From contig CAYIHX010000023.1 of assembly GCA_964363305.1 (NCBI GenBank), forward strand, positions 1 to 57,975: DNA of 57,975 nucleotides. The letters are read 5' to 3'. Shown piece after piece: positions 49,185 through 57,284 of this stretch. How positions within the stretch are numbered: the stretch's first letter is position 1; every line of letters begins with the position of its first letter. Source of the stretch: CAYIHX01 sp964363305. Its GTDB lineage: Bacteria; Bdellovibrionota; UBA1018. Made by a program: the position numbers and the translations under genes. The notes under the pieces were generated by a model. The model was given only the letters and a program-made list of their open reading frames with translations. It was not told the origin of the DNA and did no database searches.

Positions 49185-51077
49185 ATGATACTGAGGAAGA
49201 CTAGGGACGCATTTCTCAGAGACCAGCCGCTTTCGCGGCAATTTTTCGGCGCCGGACTGATGGCTGCCGGAATCGTCGTATTCAGTTTGATCATCTTAAT
49301 ATGGCAGCTTCATGGGCGGGGCTCCATCCGAGCGGATCGATCCGAGTCGCTTCTTCTTTTTGTCATTCTGGTGAGTATTCTCACTCTTTTGCTCTTCGCG
49401 ATCGTCTTGTATCGTCTCTATCTTTCCATTTCGCGACCTGTGGAGGAACTTGCCCATGGTATTCGGCGCTATTGGGCCGGAGAGTTCTCTACGCGTGTTC
49501 CCATTTCTGGCCGAAACGAACTCGGTTATCTTCAACAGAGCTTCAATGAGATGGCCGAGAAGATTGAGCGGATGCTGATTGAGCTGCAGCAGCTGGATGA
49601 GCTGAAGACTGAGTTTATCTCAACGGTGTCGCACGAGCTTCGCACGCCGCTGACTTCGATCGGTGGCTACGTCAAAGTGGTATTGAGCGAGGACGCGGGA
49701 TCCGTGAACGATACTCAGCGCGAGTTTCTTGAAATCGTGGATCGCAACGTCGATCGCCTGGGCCGTCTGATCGATGATTTATTGGACGCTGAGAAGATGG
49801 TGAGCGGTCGGTTTGAGGTCAAGAAAGAACGGAATGCCCTCGGGCCTGTGTTGGCAGATTGCGTTCAAACGGTCGCAGTGATTGCGAAGAAAAAGGGTCT
49901 GTCCATTCACCTTCCTTCGGTGCCGGCCGAGATCGAGGTTTTGGCTGAACGACCGAGGCTGTTTCAGATTTTTATGAACCTCCTGCATAACGCGGTGAAA
50001 TATACTGATACGGGCGGCGTCGAAATCTCGGTACAGGTGACTGACTTCTCCGCGATCGTGAGGCTAAAGGATAGTGGTATCGGGTTGACGGAAGACGAAA
50101 GGCGCCAGATTTTCGACCGCTTTTATCGGACTCGAAGTGGGCTTTCTTCATCCGAGTCTGGCACCGGACTCGGCCTTACGATCGTCCGTGGTTTGGTCGA
50201 ATCCTTCGGAGGCCAGGTACTGGTTGAGAGTGCCCCTGGGCAGGGGACAACATTTACGGTTTCGCTGCCACTTGCTCCGCGTCATGGTGAAGGAGATCCG
50301 GTGGGTGCCCAGGTTTCCGAGCCCCGAGTTCTTTCTCGTCCAGTTTGGGTGGTGGATTCGGACCGTCGGTCACTCGAGATCATCAGGGAAGCTTTGGTGG
50401 AGCCGAGGGGGCCGCTGGAAGGTTGGCATCTCCGAACCCGAGTGTTCTCTTCGATTCAAGAGACTCCCCTCGTTGGCGATCGGCTGGGGATGCCGTCCGT
50501 CGTGATTCTTGGGGTGGGCAAAGAGAATGAGCCTGATCAGTTGCTCGTACAGGAATTTGTTCACAAGTTGGGAAATTCAGTCTCCTTGATCTTGATTGGA
50601 AATGGGGAGCTCACCGGCGCATGGTTGGGCCTCGGGGTGATCGGCTGGCTGGCCCGACCGATCAGTTCCGCAGGCCTTTATTCCGCGCTCTATGAGGCGT
50701 TGTCACAGAGGCAGGGGCGAGTATTGATCGCTGATCCGGATACCGATCTTCGTCTTTTGCTGCGACGCGGGCTCGAGCAAAAGGGAATTCGGGCTGACGA
50801 CGTTGAGTTAGGAAAGGAGGCGATCGCTCGGATCGCGCGGGAGCCCTATGACTTGGTTATTCTCGATTCCGAGCTTCAGGATTTTTCGATTGGTGAACTC
50901 CTCCATTTGATTGGGGAGGCGAAAGTTCAGAGCACGGTATCGGTGTGCGTGGTTGTCACCGATGAGCCAAGCGAGGCTCGCGTTGCCGAACTGCTGAGCC
51001 AGGGGTTCTTCGCCGTATTTTCAAAGGCGAAGGGGTTAGCTCGTTTAACCGAGTCGATTCGAAAGGCTATTTCGTGA
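49185..51077 (+). CDS. Hybrid sensor histidine kinase with two C-terminal receiver-like domains
   Basis: A 630-residue protein with two membrane helices (LMAAGIVVFSLIILIWQL and LLLFVILVSILTLLLFAIVLY) flanking only about 20 extracytoplasmic residues, a HAMP domain (RPVEELAHGIRRYWAGEFSTRV) and HisKA with His150 (STVSHELRTP). HATPase_c (NLLHNAVKYTD, GTGLGLTIVRGL) is followed by two receiver-like regions. The first (about 390-510, WVVDSDRR...VVILGVG) lacks the phospho-Asp and is degenerate. The second (about 515-630, ADPDTDLRLLL, LVILDSELQD) keeps an Asp near residue 563. With little periplasmic loop it may sense membrane or cytoplasmic signals. It overlaps the CheY-like gene by GTGA. Confidence 0.9.
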   Translation: MILRKTRDAFLRDQPLSRQFFGAGLMAAGIVVFSLIILIWQLHGRGSIRADRSESLLLFVILVSILTLLLFAIVLYRLYLSISRPVEELAHGIRRYWAGEFSTRVPISGRNELGYLQQSFNEMAEKIERMLIELQQLDELKTEFISTVSHELRTPLTSIGGYVKVVLSEDAGSVNDTQREFLEIVDRNVDRLGRLIDDLLDAEKMVSGRFEVKKERNALGPVLADCVQTVAVIAKKKGLSIHLPSVPAEIEVLAERPRLFQIFMNLLHNAVKYTDTGGVEISVQVTDFSAIVRLKDSGIGLTEDERRQIFDRFYRTRSGLSSSESGTGLGLTIVRGLVESFGGQVLVESAPGQGTTFTVSLPLAPRHGEGDPVGAQVSEPRVLSRPVWVVDSDRRSLEIIREALVEPRGPLEGWHLRTRVFSSIQETPLVGDRLGMPSVVILGVGKENEPDQLLVQEFVHKLGNSVSLILIGNGELTGAWLGLGVIGWLARPISSAGLYSALYEALSQRQGRVLIADPDTDLRLLLRRGLEQKGIRADDVELGKEAIARIAREPYDLVILDSELQDFSIGELLHLIGEAKVQSTVSVCVVVTDEPSEARVAELLSQGFFAVFSKAKGLARLTESIRKAIS

Positions 51078-51445
51078 CTGGGAAAATTTTGCTGGCGGAA
51101 GACGAAGAGCACATTGCTAAGCTCGTGGTCTTTAAGCTTTCCAAAGCCGGCTATGAATGCGTTTGGGCAAAAAATGGGCAGGAGGCCGTCGATCATGCGC
51201 AGCGTATGCGCTTCGATCTGTTGATTCTGGATATCATGATGCCTATTCTCGATGGTTGGTCGGTACTTCAGAAGCTCGCGGACCTGAACATCGATCCGTT
51301 TCCGCGGGTCATCATGCTTTCTGCCCGAAGTATTCAACGAGATTTGGCGGTGGCCACGCGAGTCGGGGTGAAGCACTATATGAGAAAGCCGTTTAACCCG
51401 AACGAATTGCTGATGTTCGTGGAGAAGGTACTCTCGGAATCATGA
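51074..51445 (+). CDS. CheY-like single-domain response regulator
   Basis: A 123-residue receiver with acidic pocket AEDEE, phospho-Asp53 (LLILDIMMP) and Lys in HYMRKPF. It starts with GTG overlapping the kinase stop and overlaps the HPt gene by ATGA. It has no output domain, so it acts by protein interaction or as a relay. Confidence 0.93.
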   Translation: MTGKILLAEDEEHIAKLVVFKLSKAGYECVWAKNGQEAVDHAQRMRFDLLILDIMMPILDGWSVLQKLADLNIDPFPRVIMLSARSIQRDLAVATRVGVKHYMRKPFNPNELLMFVEKVLSES

Positions 51446-51846
51446 GTGAGAAAATCGACCCCGAGTTTGAGCAGCTCCGTAGAGAGTTTTTGGAGTCGCT
51501 GGCGGAGCGGCGAATAAGAGTGACGGGAATCATCGCGGAGATTTGCAGACTTGGGGTTCTGGAGGTCGAGGTTGGTCCAGGACCTTGGAGCGACTTCCTT
51601 TTTATTGCGCATAAAACGGCAGGTGTTGCGGCCACCTACGACCTTCCCTCTTTGACGGAAATTTGCGGTCGTATTGATGATGGCATGCATGGGTTGATCG
51701 CTCGGTCCGTTCGCGCGGTTGCGGCGAAGAGTTTTCTTGATTGGTGTGAATGGGTTGCCGCCGCCCTTTCAGAGGGCTCCAAAGGGATCGATCCTGCTGG
51801 TTTGCTCAGTAGGTCGACGGGTTTTTTCGATGATTCGCTTCGTTGA
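51442..51846 (+). CDS. HPt phosphotransfer-like protein
   Basis: A 134-residue helical protein. The stretch FLFIAHKTAGVAATYDLPSLTEICGRID fits the HPt pattern (AHxLKGxxxxxGxxxLxxxCxxLE), with His57 as the probable phosphoacceptor. It is encoded right after the CheY-like protein, so a kinase-receiver-HPt-receiver relay is likely. Its 3' end overlaps the convergent regulator gene by 41 nt. Confidence 0.75.
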   Translation: MSEKIDPEFEQLRREFLESLAERRIRVTGIIAEICRLGVLEVEVGPGPWSDFLFIAHKTAGVAATYDLPSLTEICGRIDDGMHGLIARSVRAVAAKSFLDWCEWVAAALSEGSKGIDPAGLLSRSTGFFDDSLR

Positions 51847-52519
51847 CTAGCCAGGTCCTCAATTTTTTATGATCGGAGTCGGATAGCTCCGTCAGTGCAA
51901 ATCGCGCGCTAAAATGTTGCTCGACCTGTTCGCAGTTGATGAGGCGGAGCGCCGGAGCCGCGATGCCAATGAGGTCGAAAATGGGGAGCTGTACGCGGAA
52001 TGGGCCTTTTTCCGAGAGCAATACCGGAGAGAGGATCAAGATCTCAAATTCAGTCAGCGAAATCACCGAGAGAGGCAAGATGAGGCTTGAGCGCGCGGCA
52101 GGTTCGTTGGGAGAAAGCTCGAGGCAGTTTTTGCGAGCGGCGAATTTAATGAGGGATGTTTGAATCTTCTCCACCAACAGGGTGGGGTCGATTGGCTTTG
52201 TGACGTAGTCAGAGACTCCGGCAAGGAGGGCCTTCTTGACGTCTTCCCTTTGGCGTTTTCGGGTCATCATCAACAGGGGGAGGTTCTCGTGTGCGGGATC
52301 GTCGCGAATCGTGCGGACCAGCTCGTACCCGTCCATTTGCGGCATCATGGCGTCGATCATGGCGAGCGAGATATCTGGATGGTTTTTTAAAAGAGCGAGA
52401 GCTGACTCGGCTGACTCGGCCGTGATGACCGCATGGCCGGCATCGACAAGGATTTTGGAAGCGAGGGATAGCGTCGCTTGGTCATCATCGACGATGAGGA
52501 TACGAGATGGAGAAGTCAT
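51806..52519 (-). CDS. Response regulator with receiver domain and a C-terminal domain of uncertain type (PilZ-like?)
   Basis: A 237-residue protein. Receiver domain 1-122 has IVDDDQ, phospho-Asp56 (AMIDAMMPQ) and Lys in YVTKPI. The C-terminal part (about 135-220) has beta-strand-like stretches (LILPLSVISLTEFEILILSPVLLSEKGPFRVQLPIFDLIG) that resemble a degenerate PilZ domain; the RxxxR and D/NxSxxG c-di-GMP motifs are not evident. Such a protein could link the phosphorelay to surface motility. It overlaps the fliL-like stop by 4 nt (ATGA) and the HPt gene on the other strand by 41 nt. Confidence 0.7.
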   Translation of the reverse strand: MTSPSRILIVDDDQATLSLASKILVDAGHAVITAESAESALALLKNHPDISLAMIDAMMPQMDGYELVRTIRDDPAHENLPLLMMTRKRQREDVKKALLAGVSDYVTKPIDPTLLVEKIQTSLIKFAARKNCLELSPNEPAARSSLILPLSVISLTEFEILILSPVLLSEKGPFRVQLPIFDLIGIAAPALRLINCEQVEQHFSARFALTELSDSDHKKLRTWLVNEANHRKNPSTY

Positions 52520-53067
52520 TGGACGGTGAAATCGTTAAAGTAGACGTTTGTGATGACGGCTTCGCGCTTTCCAGTTTCCTTCGCGATGAGGGAGTTGGCG
52601 AGGTCGAGCATGTCGGTCCTGAGGATGTAACGACCCTGGACGGTGTTGAGTTCTTGGGGGGTCTTCCTCCCTAAAAGGGAGAGAAGCCGATCGAGGATGA
52701 CCGGTTTTAGGGAGGAGATGGTCGCTTCCAGGCTCATGTCTTGAAGCTCGAACGAAAAGGTCATTTTTACGAAATGAAGCGAGTCCTCTTCTTTGTCTTG
52801 CTCGGAGTCAGTCGCGATATTCACGATCATCGGCTCAAAGGCGACTAGTCCGGCAACATGCGTCGCTTGCGGCGCTAGAGTTGTTCCCACGAGGCGGGTT
52901 CGTTCTCCCTGTTCGGTAATTTTCGGCTTATGAAAAATAAACCGAGTGTACACGAACACCCCAGCCGCGGCGAATACGACGAGCGTGTTGACCAAGGCCA
53001 AGATAATGGGTCCCTTCCCGCGCGAAGGGGCCGAGTTCGTTTCTAGAGGTTTCTGATCCTCGCTCAC
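52516..53067 (-). CDS. FliL-like membrane protein
   Basis: A 183-residue protein with a short cytoplasmic tail, one membrane helix (GPIILALVNTLVVFAAAGVFVYTRF) and a periplasmic SPFH-like FliL domain (FEPMIVNIATD, HFVKMTFSFELQDMSLEATI, LKPVILDRLLSLLGRKTPQELN, ITNVYFNDFTVQ at the end). In flagella FliL supports stator units around the MotAB motor. No other flagellar gene is in the window, so this orphan may serve a different MotAB/ExbB-like motor or a flagellar locus elsewhere. Its stop overlaps the response-regulator start. Confidence 0.85.
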   Translation of the reverse strand: MSEDQKPLETNSAPSRGKGPIILALVNTLVVFAAAGVFVYTRFIFHKPKITEQGERTRLVGTTLAPQATHVAGLVAFEPMIVNIATDSEQDKEEDSLHFVKMTFSFELQDMSLEATISSLKPVILDRLLSLLGRKTPQELNTVQGRYILRTDMLDLANSLIAKETGKREAVITNVYFNDFTVQ

Positions 53068-53076
53068 CCTTTGAGC

Positions 53077-54183
53077 TTAGAGCTTCACCGCTTCGTACGG
53101 AAGGCCCAAATCGTCGGCGACCTGTTTATAGGCTACCTTGCCCCCGTGAATGTTGATCCCTTTGTAGAGGGCCGACTCTTTAGCGCACGCTTGTCGCCAG
53201 CCGAGGTTTGCAATCGAGAGGGCATACTTCATGGTGACGTTGGTCAGGGCATAGGTGGACGTGCGTGGAACTGCTCCTGGCATGTTCGGCACGGCATAGT
53301 GGATCACTCCGTCGACCATGTAGGTCGGGTGCTCATGCGAGGTGGGACGGCAGGTCTCCACCGAACCGCCCTGGTCGACGGCTACGTCGACGACGACCCC
53401 GCCCGGCTGCATCTCCGAGACCATCTCTCGCGTCACCAGCTTTGGGGCCTTCGCGCCCGGAACGAGGACCGCGCCGATCAGGAGGTCGGCCTGCCTCACG
53501 GCTCGCTCGATTTGCTCGTTATTCGAGTAGAGGGTGGTTACGTCGTTGCCGAAAATATCAGCCAGATAATCGAGGCGACTCATGTTTACGTCGAATATGG
53601 TCACCTTCGCGCCGAGGCCCACGGCCATCTTCGCGGAGTTGATTCCTACCACTCCGCCCCCGAGGATGACGACACTGGCACGGTCGACGCCCGTGACGCC
53701 GCCCAGGAGCATGCCTTTTCCGCCGTGATCCTTTTGAAGATAGGTCGCTCCGATCTGGGTCGCCATTCTTCCGGCGACCGCGCTCATCGGAGCAAGGAGG
53801 GGCAGGGATCCATCGGCAGGCTGGATCGTTTCATATGCGATCCCGACGATTCGTCGTTCCAATAGCGCTTTTGTGAGTCGTTCATCTGCCGCCAGATGGA
53901 GATAGGTGTACAAAATTTGGCCTTCGCGAAGGAGTGGGTACTCGTCCGGGAGGGGCTCTTTCACCTTTACGATCATCTCAGCTTTGTCGTAAATTTCTTT
54001 CGCGGTCTCGACCAGGGTGGCACCGGCCTTGCGGTAGTCTTCATCGGAGATTCCCGCGCCAGTCCCGGCTTCGATTTGGATGAGGACCTTGTGTCCGGCT
54101 TGAGTCAGGGAGCGAACCCCGGCAATCACCATTCCCACGCGATTTTCTTTATTCTTAATCTCTTTTGGAACACCTACGATCAT
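53077..54183 (-). CDS. ald: Alanine dehydrogenase
   Basis: A 368-residue NAD-dependent enzyme that converts L-alanine to pyruvate and ammonia, or the reverse. It has the N-terminal MIVGVPKEIKNKENRVGM signature, the catalytic Lys in VKVKEPLP, His in YTYLHLAAD, the Rossmann motif GGGVVGINSAKMAVGLGAKVTIFDVN and the VDVAVDQGGSVET segment. The length is exactly typical. It starts 6 nt after the hydrolase gene and is followed by the FliL-like gene 9 nt later. Confidence 0.97.
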   Translation of the reverse strand: MIVGVPKEIKNKENRVGMVIAGVRSLTQAGHKVLIQIEAGTGAGISDEDYRKAGATLVETAKEIYDKAEMIVKVKEPLPDEYPLLREGQILYTYLHLAADERLTKALLERRIVGIAYETIQPADGSLPLLAPMSAVAGRMATQIGATYLQKDHGGKGMLLGGVTGVDRASVVILGGGVVGINSAKMAVGLGAKVTIFDVNMSRLDYLADIFGNDVTTLYSNNEQIERAVRQADLLIGAVLVPGAKAPKLVTREMVSEMQPGGVVVDVAVDQGGSVETCRPTSHEHPTYMVDGVIHYAVPNMPGAVPRTSTYALTNVTMKYALSIANLGWRQACAKESALYKGINIHGGKVAYKQVADDLGLPYEAVKL

Positions 54184-54189
54184 GACCGA

Positions 54190-54975
54190 TTACTCCAGTT
54201 TGAGTTTCATTCCGTCGTAAGCGAGCTCGACTCCTTTCGGGAGTCTTTTTCGCCAGACGGAGTAGTCGAAATCGTGTCCCATGTGGGTGAGCACCGTTTT
54301 TCGGGGCTTTACATGAGTTACGACCTCAAGTGCCTGATCGAGATTGAGGTGCGTCCGGTGCGGTTCGAGTTGCAAGCAATCGAGAACGAGCACCGAAAGA
54401 TCCTGAAGCTGATCGAGCGATTGTTTTGGAACATAGCTGCAATCAGTGACGTAGGCAACGTGATCGATGCGGTAGGCGAGGGTCTCTTGTGAGCCGTGCC
54501 GGAGGGGGATCGCCTGGATCGTTAGGTTTTTGACCTGAAAAGGGTGGGAATGCGGCGTGATTTCATGCAATGCGACACGAGGGGCTCCCCCTCCCGGGTG
54601 CTGCTTTTCAGTGTCGAGAATGTACCCAAATCGAGTGCGAAGCTCCTGGCAGGTCCAGGCGTTGCCGTAGGCTGGGATGACCTCATTCTGAATGATGTTG
54701 AAGCTGCGGATCTCATCGATTCCATGAAGGTGGTCGGCGTGGGGATGAGTGTAGAGGATGGCGTCAATGCGGGGAATTCGGGCTCGGATGGCCTGAAGGC
54801 GAAGGTCGGTGGAGGTGTCGATCAATAGATGTATGCCATTCATTTCGATCCAGGCACTGGCGCGGAGGCGGTGGTTCTTCGGGTTCTTCGAGCGGCAAAC
54901 CGGGCAGCGGCAGAAAATCCGTGGCACTCCGGTCGAGGTTCCGCAGCCGAGAATGGTGATCCTGTTCTTGGGCAC
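54190..54975 (-). CDS. Metallo-beta-lactamase-fold hydrolase (PhnP-like)
   Basis: A 261-residue enzyme. The GTG at 54975 follows AAGGGAGG with good spacing; the GTG 21 nt upstream is rejected. It has LGCGTSTGVP, CRCPVC (a zinc pair seen in PhnP-type proteins), the metal motif THPHADHLHG, DCSYVP and the TVLTHMGHDFDY His. PhnP relatives cleave cyclic phosphodiesters such as phosphoribosyl cyclic phosphate. No phn gene is near, so the substrate is open. It is upstream of ald in the same operon. Confidence 0.85.
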   Translation of the reverse strand: MPKNRITILGCGTSTGVPRIFCRCPVCRSKNPKNHRLRASAWIEMNGIHLLIDTSTDLRLQAIRARIPRIDAILYTHPHADHLHGIDEIRSFNIIQNEVIPAYGNAWTCQELRTRFGYILDTEKQHPGGGAPRVALHEITPHSHPFQVKNLTIQAIPLRHGSQETLAYRIDHVAYVTDCSYVPKQSLDQLQDLSVLVLDCLQLEPHRTHLNLDQALEVVTHVKPRKTVLTHMGHDFDYSVWRKRLPKGVELAYDGMKLKLE

Positions 54976-55025
54976 GAACCCTCCCTTGCTTGACACGGGG
55001 CTGCGCGGAGCCGAAAACAGTTCTC

Positions 55026-55948
55026 ATGACGTTACGCGCGTTGGTCACGGGAGCCAGTGGTTTCATCGGTAGCACGCTGGTCGAAGAACTCAATACGCTG
55101 GGATTTGAAGTACGAGCCTTGATGCGGGCGAGCTCATCGCTCGGAAACCTCGGGACCGCTCGGTTCGAGAAGGTGATCGGCGATTTATCGGATGCGGAAT
55201 CTCTCCGGAGGGCCGTGCAAGGGGTCGATTATGTGTTCCATCTCGCAGGGTCGATCGCTGCGCCGACGCGTGAGGCCTACTTTGAACACAATGCAGAAGG
55301 AACTCGGAAGGTTGCCGAAGCGATCGTTTCGGCAAATCCGGATTTGAAGCGCTTGGTGTTTGTCTCCAGCTTGGCGGCGGGGGGGCCTTCGAGCGGGCCT
55401 ATCGAGATCGATTTCCTATCTCGATCGTTCGACCCCCGATGGTTTACGGCCCGAAAGATCGGGCGACATTTGTCATTTTTAACACTGTGGCGAAAGGCTT
55501 TCAGCCACTCTTACCTTCCGACCTTCCCGGGGGAGGAAAGTATTTCAGCATGATTCATGTGCGGGATCTCGTTCGGGGCTTGATTCTTGCCGCGACGGTT
55601 TCTCCGGGTAGTGCTCCGTCTGGAGAAATTTTCTATCTGGCTCATGACGACGTGAATTCATATGATGAGATGATAGAATGCATTGCGTCTAAACTGAAGA
55701 AGGATCCGATTCGAGTTCGCATTCCAAAAGTTGCTCTCGTGGCGGCGGCCTACGCGGCGACCGGGCTCGGAAAATTACTGGGAAAGACATTTAACCTGAA
55801 TCGGGACAAGCTGGACGAGCTTCTGGCAGACTACTGGACGTGCTCTCCTGTGAAGGCCAAGCTGCTGCTTGGCTTTCAAGCGGAGTATGACATGAAGAAG
55901 GGAATGAATCATGTTCTCGATTGGTACGTCAAAAATGGCTGGCTCTAG
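55026..55948 (+). pseudogene. NAD-dependent epimerase/dehydratase-family gene with internal deletion and frameshift
   Basis: The first part (55026 to about 55390) reads MTLRALVTGASGFIGSTLVEEL, with VFHLAGSIAAPTREAY and RLVFVSSLAAGGPSS, a short-chain/extended epimerase start with Rossmann TGASGFIG. The second part, two frames over, reads AYRDRFPISIVRPPMVYGPKDRATF, then KYFSMIHVRDLVRGLILAA through WYVKNGWL at 55948. Between SSLAAGGPSS and the RPPMVYGP region relatives have roughly 30-40 residues, including the catalytic YxxxK, and those are absent here. The gene is inactive as written; real deletion or assembly collapse is unresolved. It overlaps the start of the M16 peptidase gene. Confidence 0.8.
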
Positions 55949-57284
55949 GCTGGGGGTTGTGGCGGCGTTGCTGTCGATTTCCATGCTGGCTGGCTGCGAC
56001 GATTTAGAAGATACGTTGGAATCGGCTATTCACGTTTCCCTCGAGGAAGCGAGACTGCCGAATGGCTTGAGGATCATCCTCGCGGAAGACCGGGACAGCC
56101 CTGTGATCAGTTATCAGACCTGGGTGAAAGTCGGATCTGTTGACGAAAAGCCAGGAAAGACGGGGCTGGCGCATCTATTTGAGCATTTGATGTTTAAAGG
56201 GACCTCGAAGCACGGACCGAGGGACTTTTTCTCACGGCTTGAATCCAAGGGAGCTGAGGTCAATGCCTACACGACCCGTGATTACACGGTTTTTTACGAG
56301 AATATCTCGCCAGTGCTGCTTGATGACGTGATCGAGCTCGAATCGGATCGCTTGACGGGGCTAGTGTTGACCGAAGCGCTCCTGGCCACGGAACGGGAAG
56401 TGGTTTTTGAGGAACGGCGGCTCCGCACGGAAAATTCGCCGGTGGGCCGTATGCAGGAGGCGCTTTGGCAATTGGCCTACTCCTCGCATCCGTACCAATG
56501 GCCGACCATCGGTTATGTGGAGGATCTGCGTTCGCTGACGGTCGAGGATCTGCGGTCTTTTTATGGTCAGCACTATCAGCCAGCGAACACCGTGATTGTT
56601 GTGACCGGGGCGATTCGTTCTTCGGAAGTACTGCCGAAATTGAAAAAAGCGTACGGGAGCATTCCCGAAAAGAAAATATCACCTCGGAAAATCGCGCTCG
56701 AACCCCAGCAGACGGAGGAGAAGAGGATAAAAGTTTACGACCGAGTCGCGTCGGAGCGATTTGCGGTGGGGTATCATGTTTCTTCGGCCGATCAGAATGA
56801 TTCCTATGCGCTTGACGTGCTATGCAACATTCTTTTCAATGGTCAAAGCTCGCGCGCCCACCGTCGCTTGGTCGAAGAAAAATCGATTGCGTTGAGCGTG
56901 GGCGGGGCGGCCTACACGCCCACATTTCCTGGCATGCTGATCTACTCCGGGATGATGAAGGGGGGAGTTCCCTCCTCCCAGGCTATTGGAGCCATGGATG
57001 AGTTGGTGGCAGACTTACAAGCCACGACTGTTTCAGCAGAGGAGATCTCCGCTGCGGTTCGGCAGCTGACGGTCGATCTGATCGAGAGTGTTCGAACCCC
57101 GAATGGCCTTGCGCAGCTGCTGGGCACCGTGACTACGATTTTGGGCGAGCCGGAGCGCTTTCGTCAGGATTTAGCAAAGTATGGGAAGGTCATGGCTGTG
57201 CAGGTGCGAGGAGTCGCAAGGAAGTATCTGAAGCCCACTAACCGAACAGTTGTCGAGTTGATGCCTGAGGAGATCCGGAAATGA
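55935..57284 (+). CDS. M16 zinc peptidase, lipoprotein, active subunit
   Basis: A 449-residue protein with signal and lipobox ISMLAGC (Cys21). The inverted zinc motif H80-LFE-H84 (LAHLFEHLMFKGTSK) and the downstream Glu in LLATEREVVFEERR form the active site, and the AYTTRDYTVFYENI region is typical. M16B proteases degrade peptides in the periplasm or act as processing proteases. Its ATG lies in the 3' end of the epimerase frame. It overlaps the next M16 gene by ATGA, so an active/inactive heterodimer is likely. Confidence 0.9.
   Translation: MAGSRLGVVAALLSISMLAGCDDLEDTLESAIHVSLEEARLPNGLRIILAEDRDSPVISYQTWVKVGSVDEKPGKTGLAHLFEHLMFKGTSKHGPRDFFSRLESKGAEVNAYTTRDYTVFYENISPVLLDDVIELESDRLTGLVLTEALLATEREVVFEERRLRTENSPVGRMQEALWQLAYSSHPYQWPTIGYVEDLRSLTVEDLRSFYGQHYQPANTVIVVTGAIRSSEVLPKLKKAYGSIPEKKISPRKIALEPQQTEEKRIKVYDRVASERFAVGYHVSSADQNDSYALDVLCNILFNGQSSRAHRRLVEEKSIALSVGGAAYTPTFPGMLIYSGMMKGGVPSSQAIGAMDELVADLQATTVSAEEISAAVRQLTVDLIESVRTPNGLAQLLGTVTTILGEPERFRQDLAKYGKVMAVQVRGVARKYLKPTNRTVVELMPEEIRK

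Noticed and set aside
54990..54995. TTGACA as a -35 box for the epimerase gene
   Set aside because: No acceptable -10 element lies 16-18 nt downstream, and the hexamer lies within the 5' end region of the divergent hydrolase gene.
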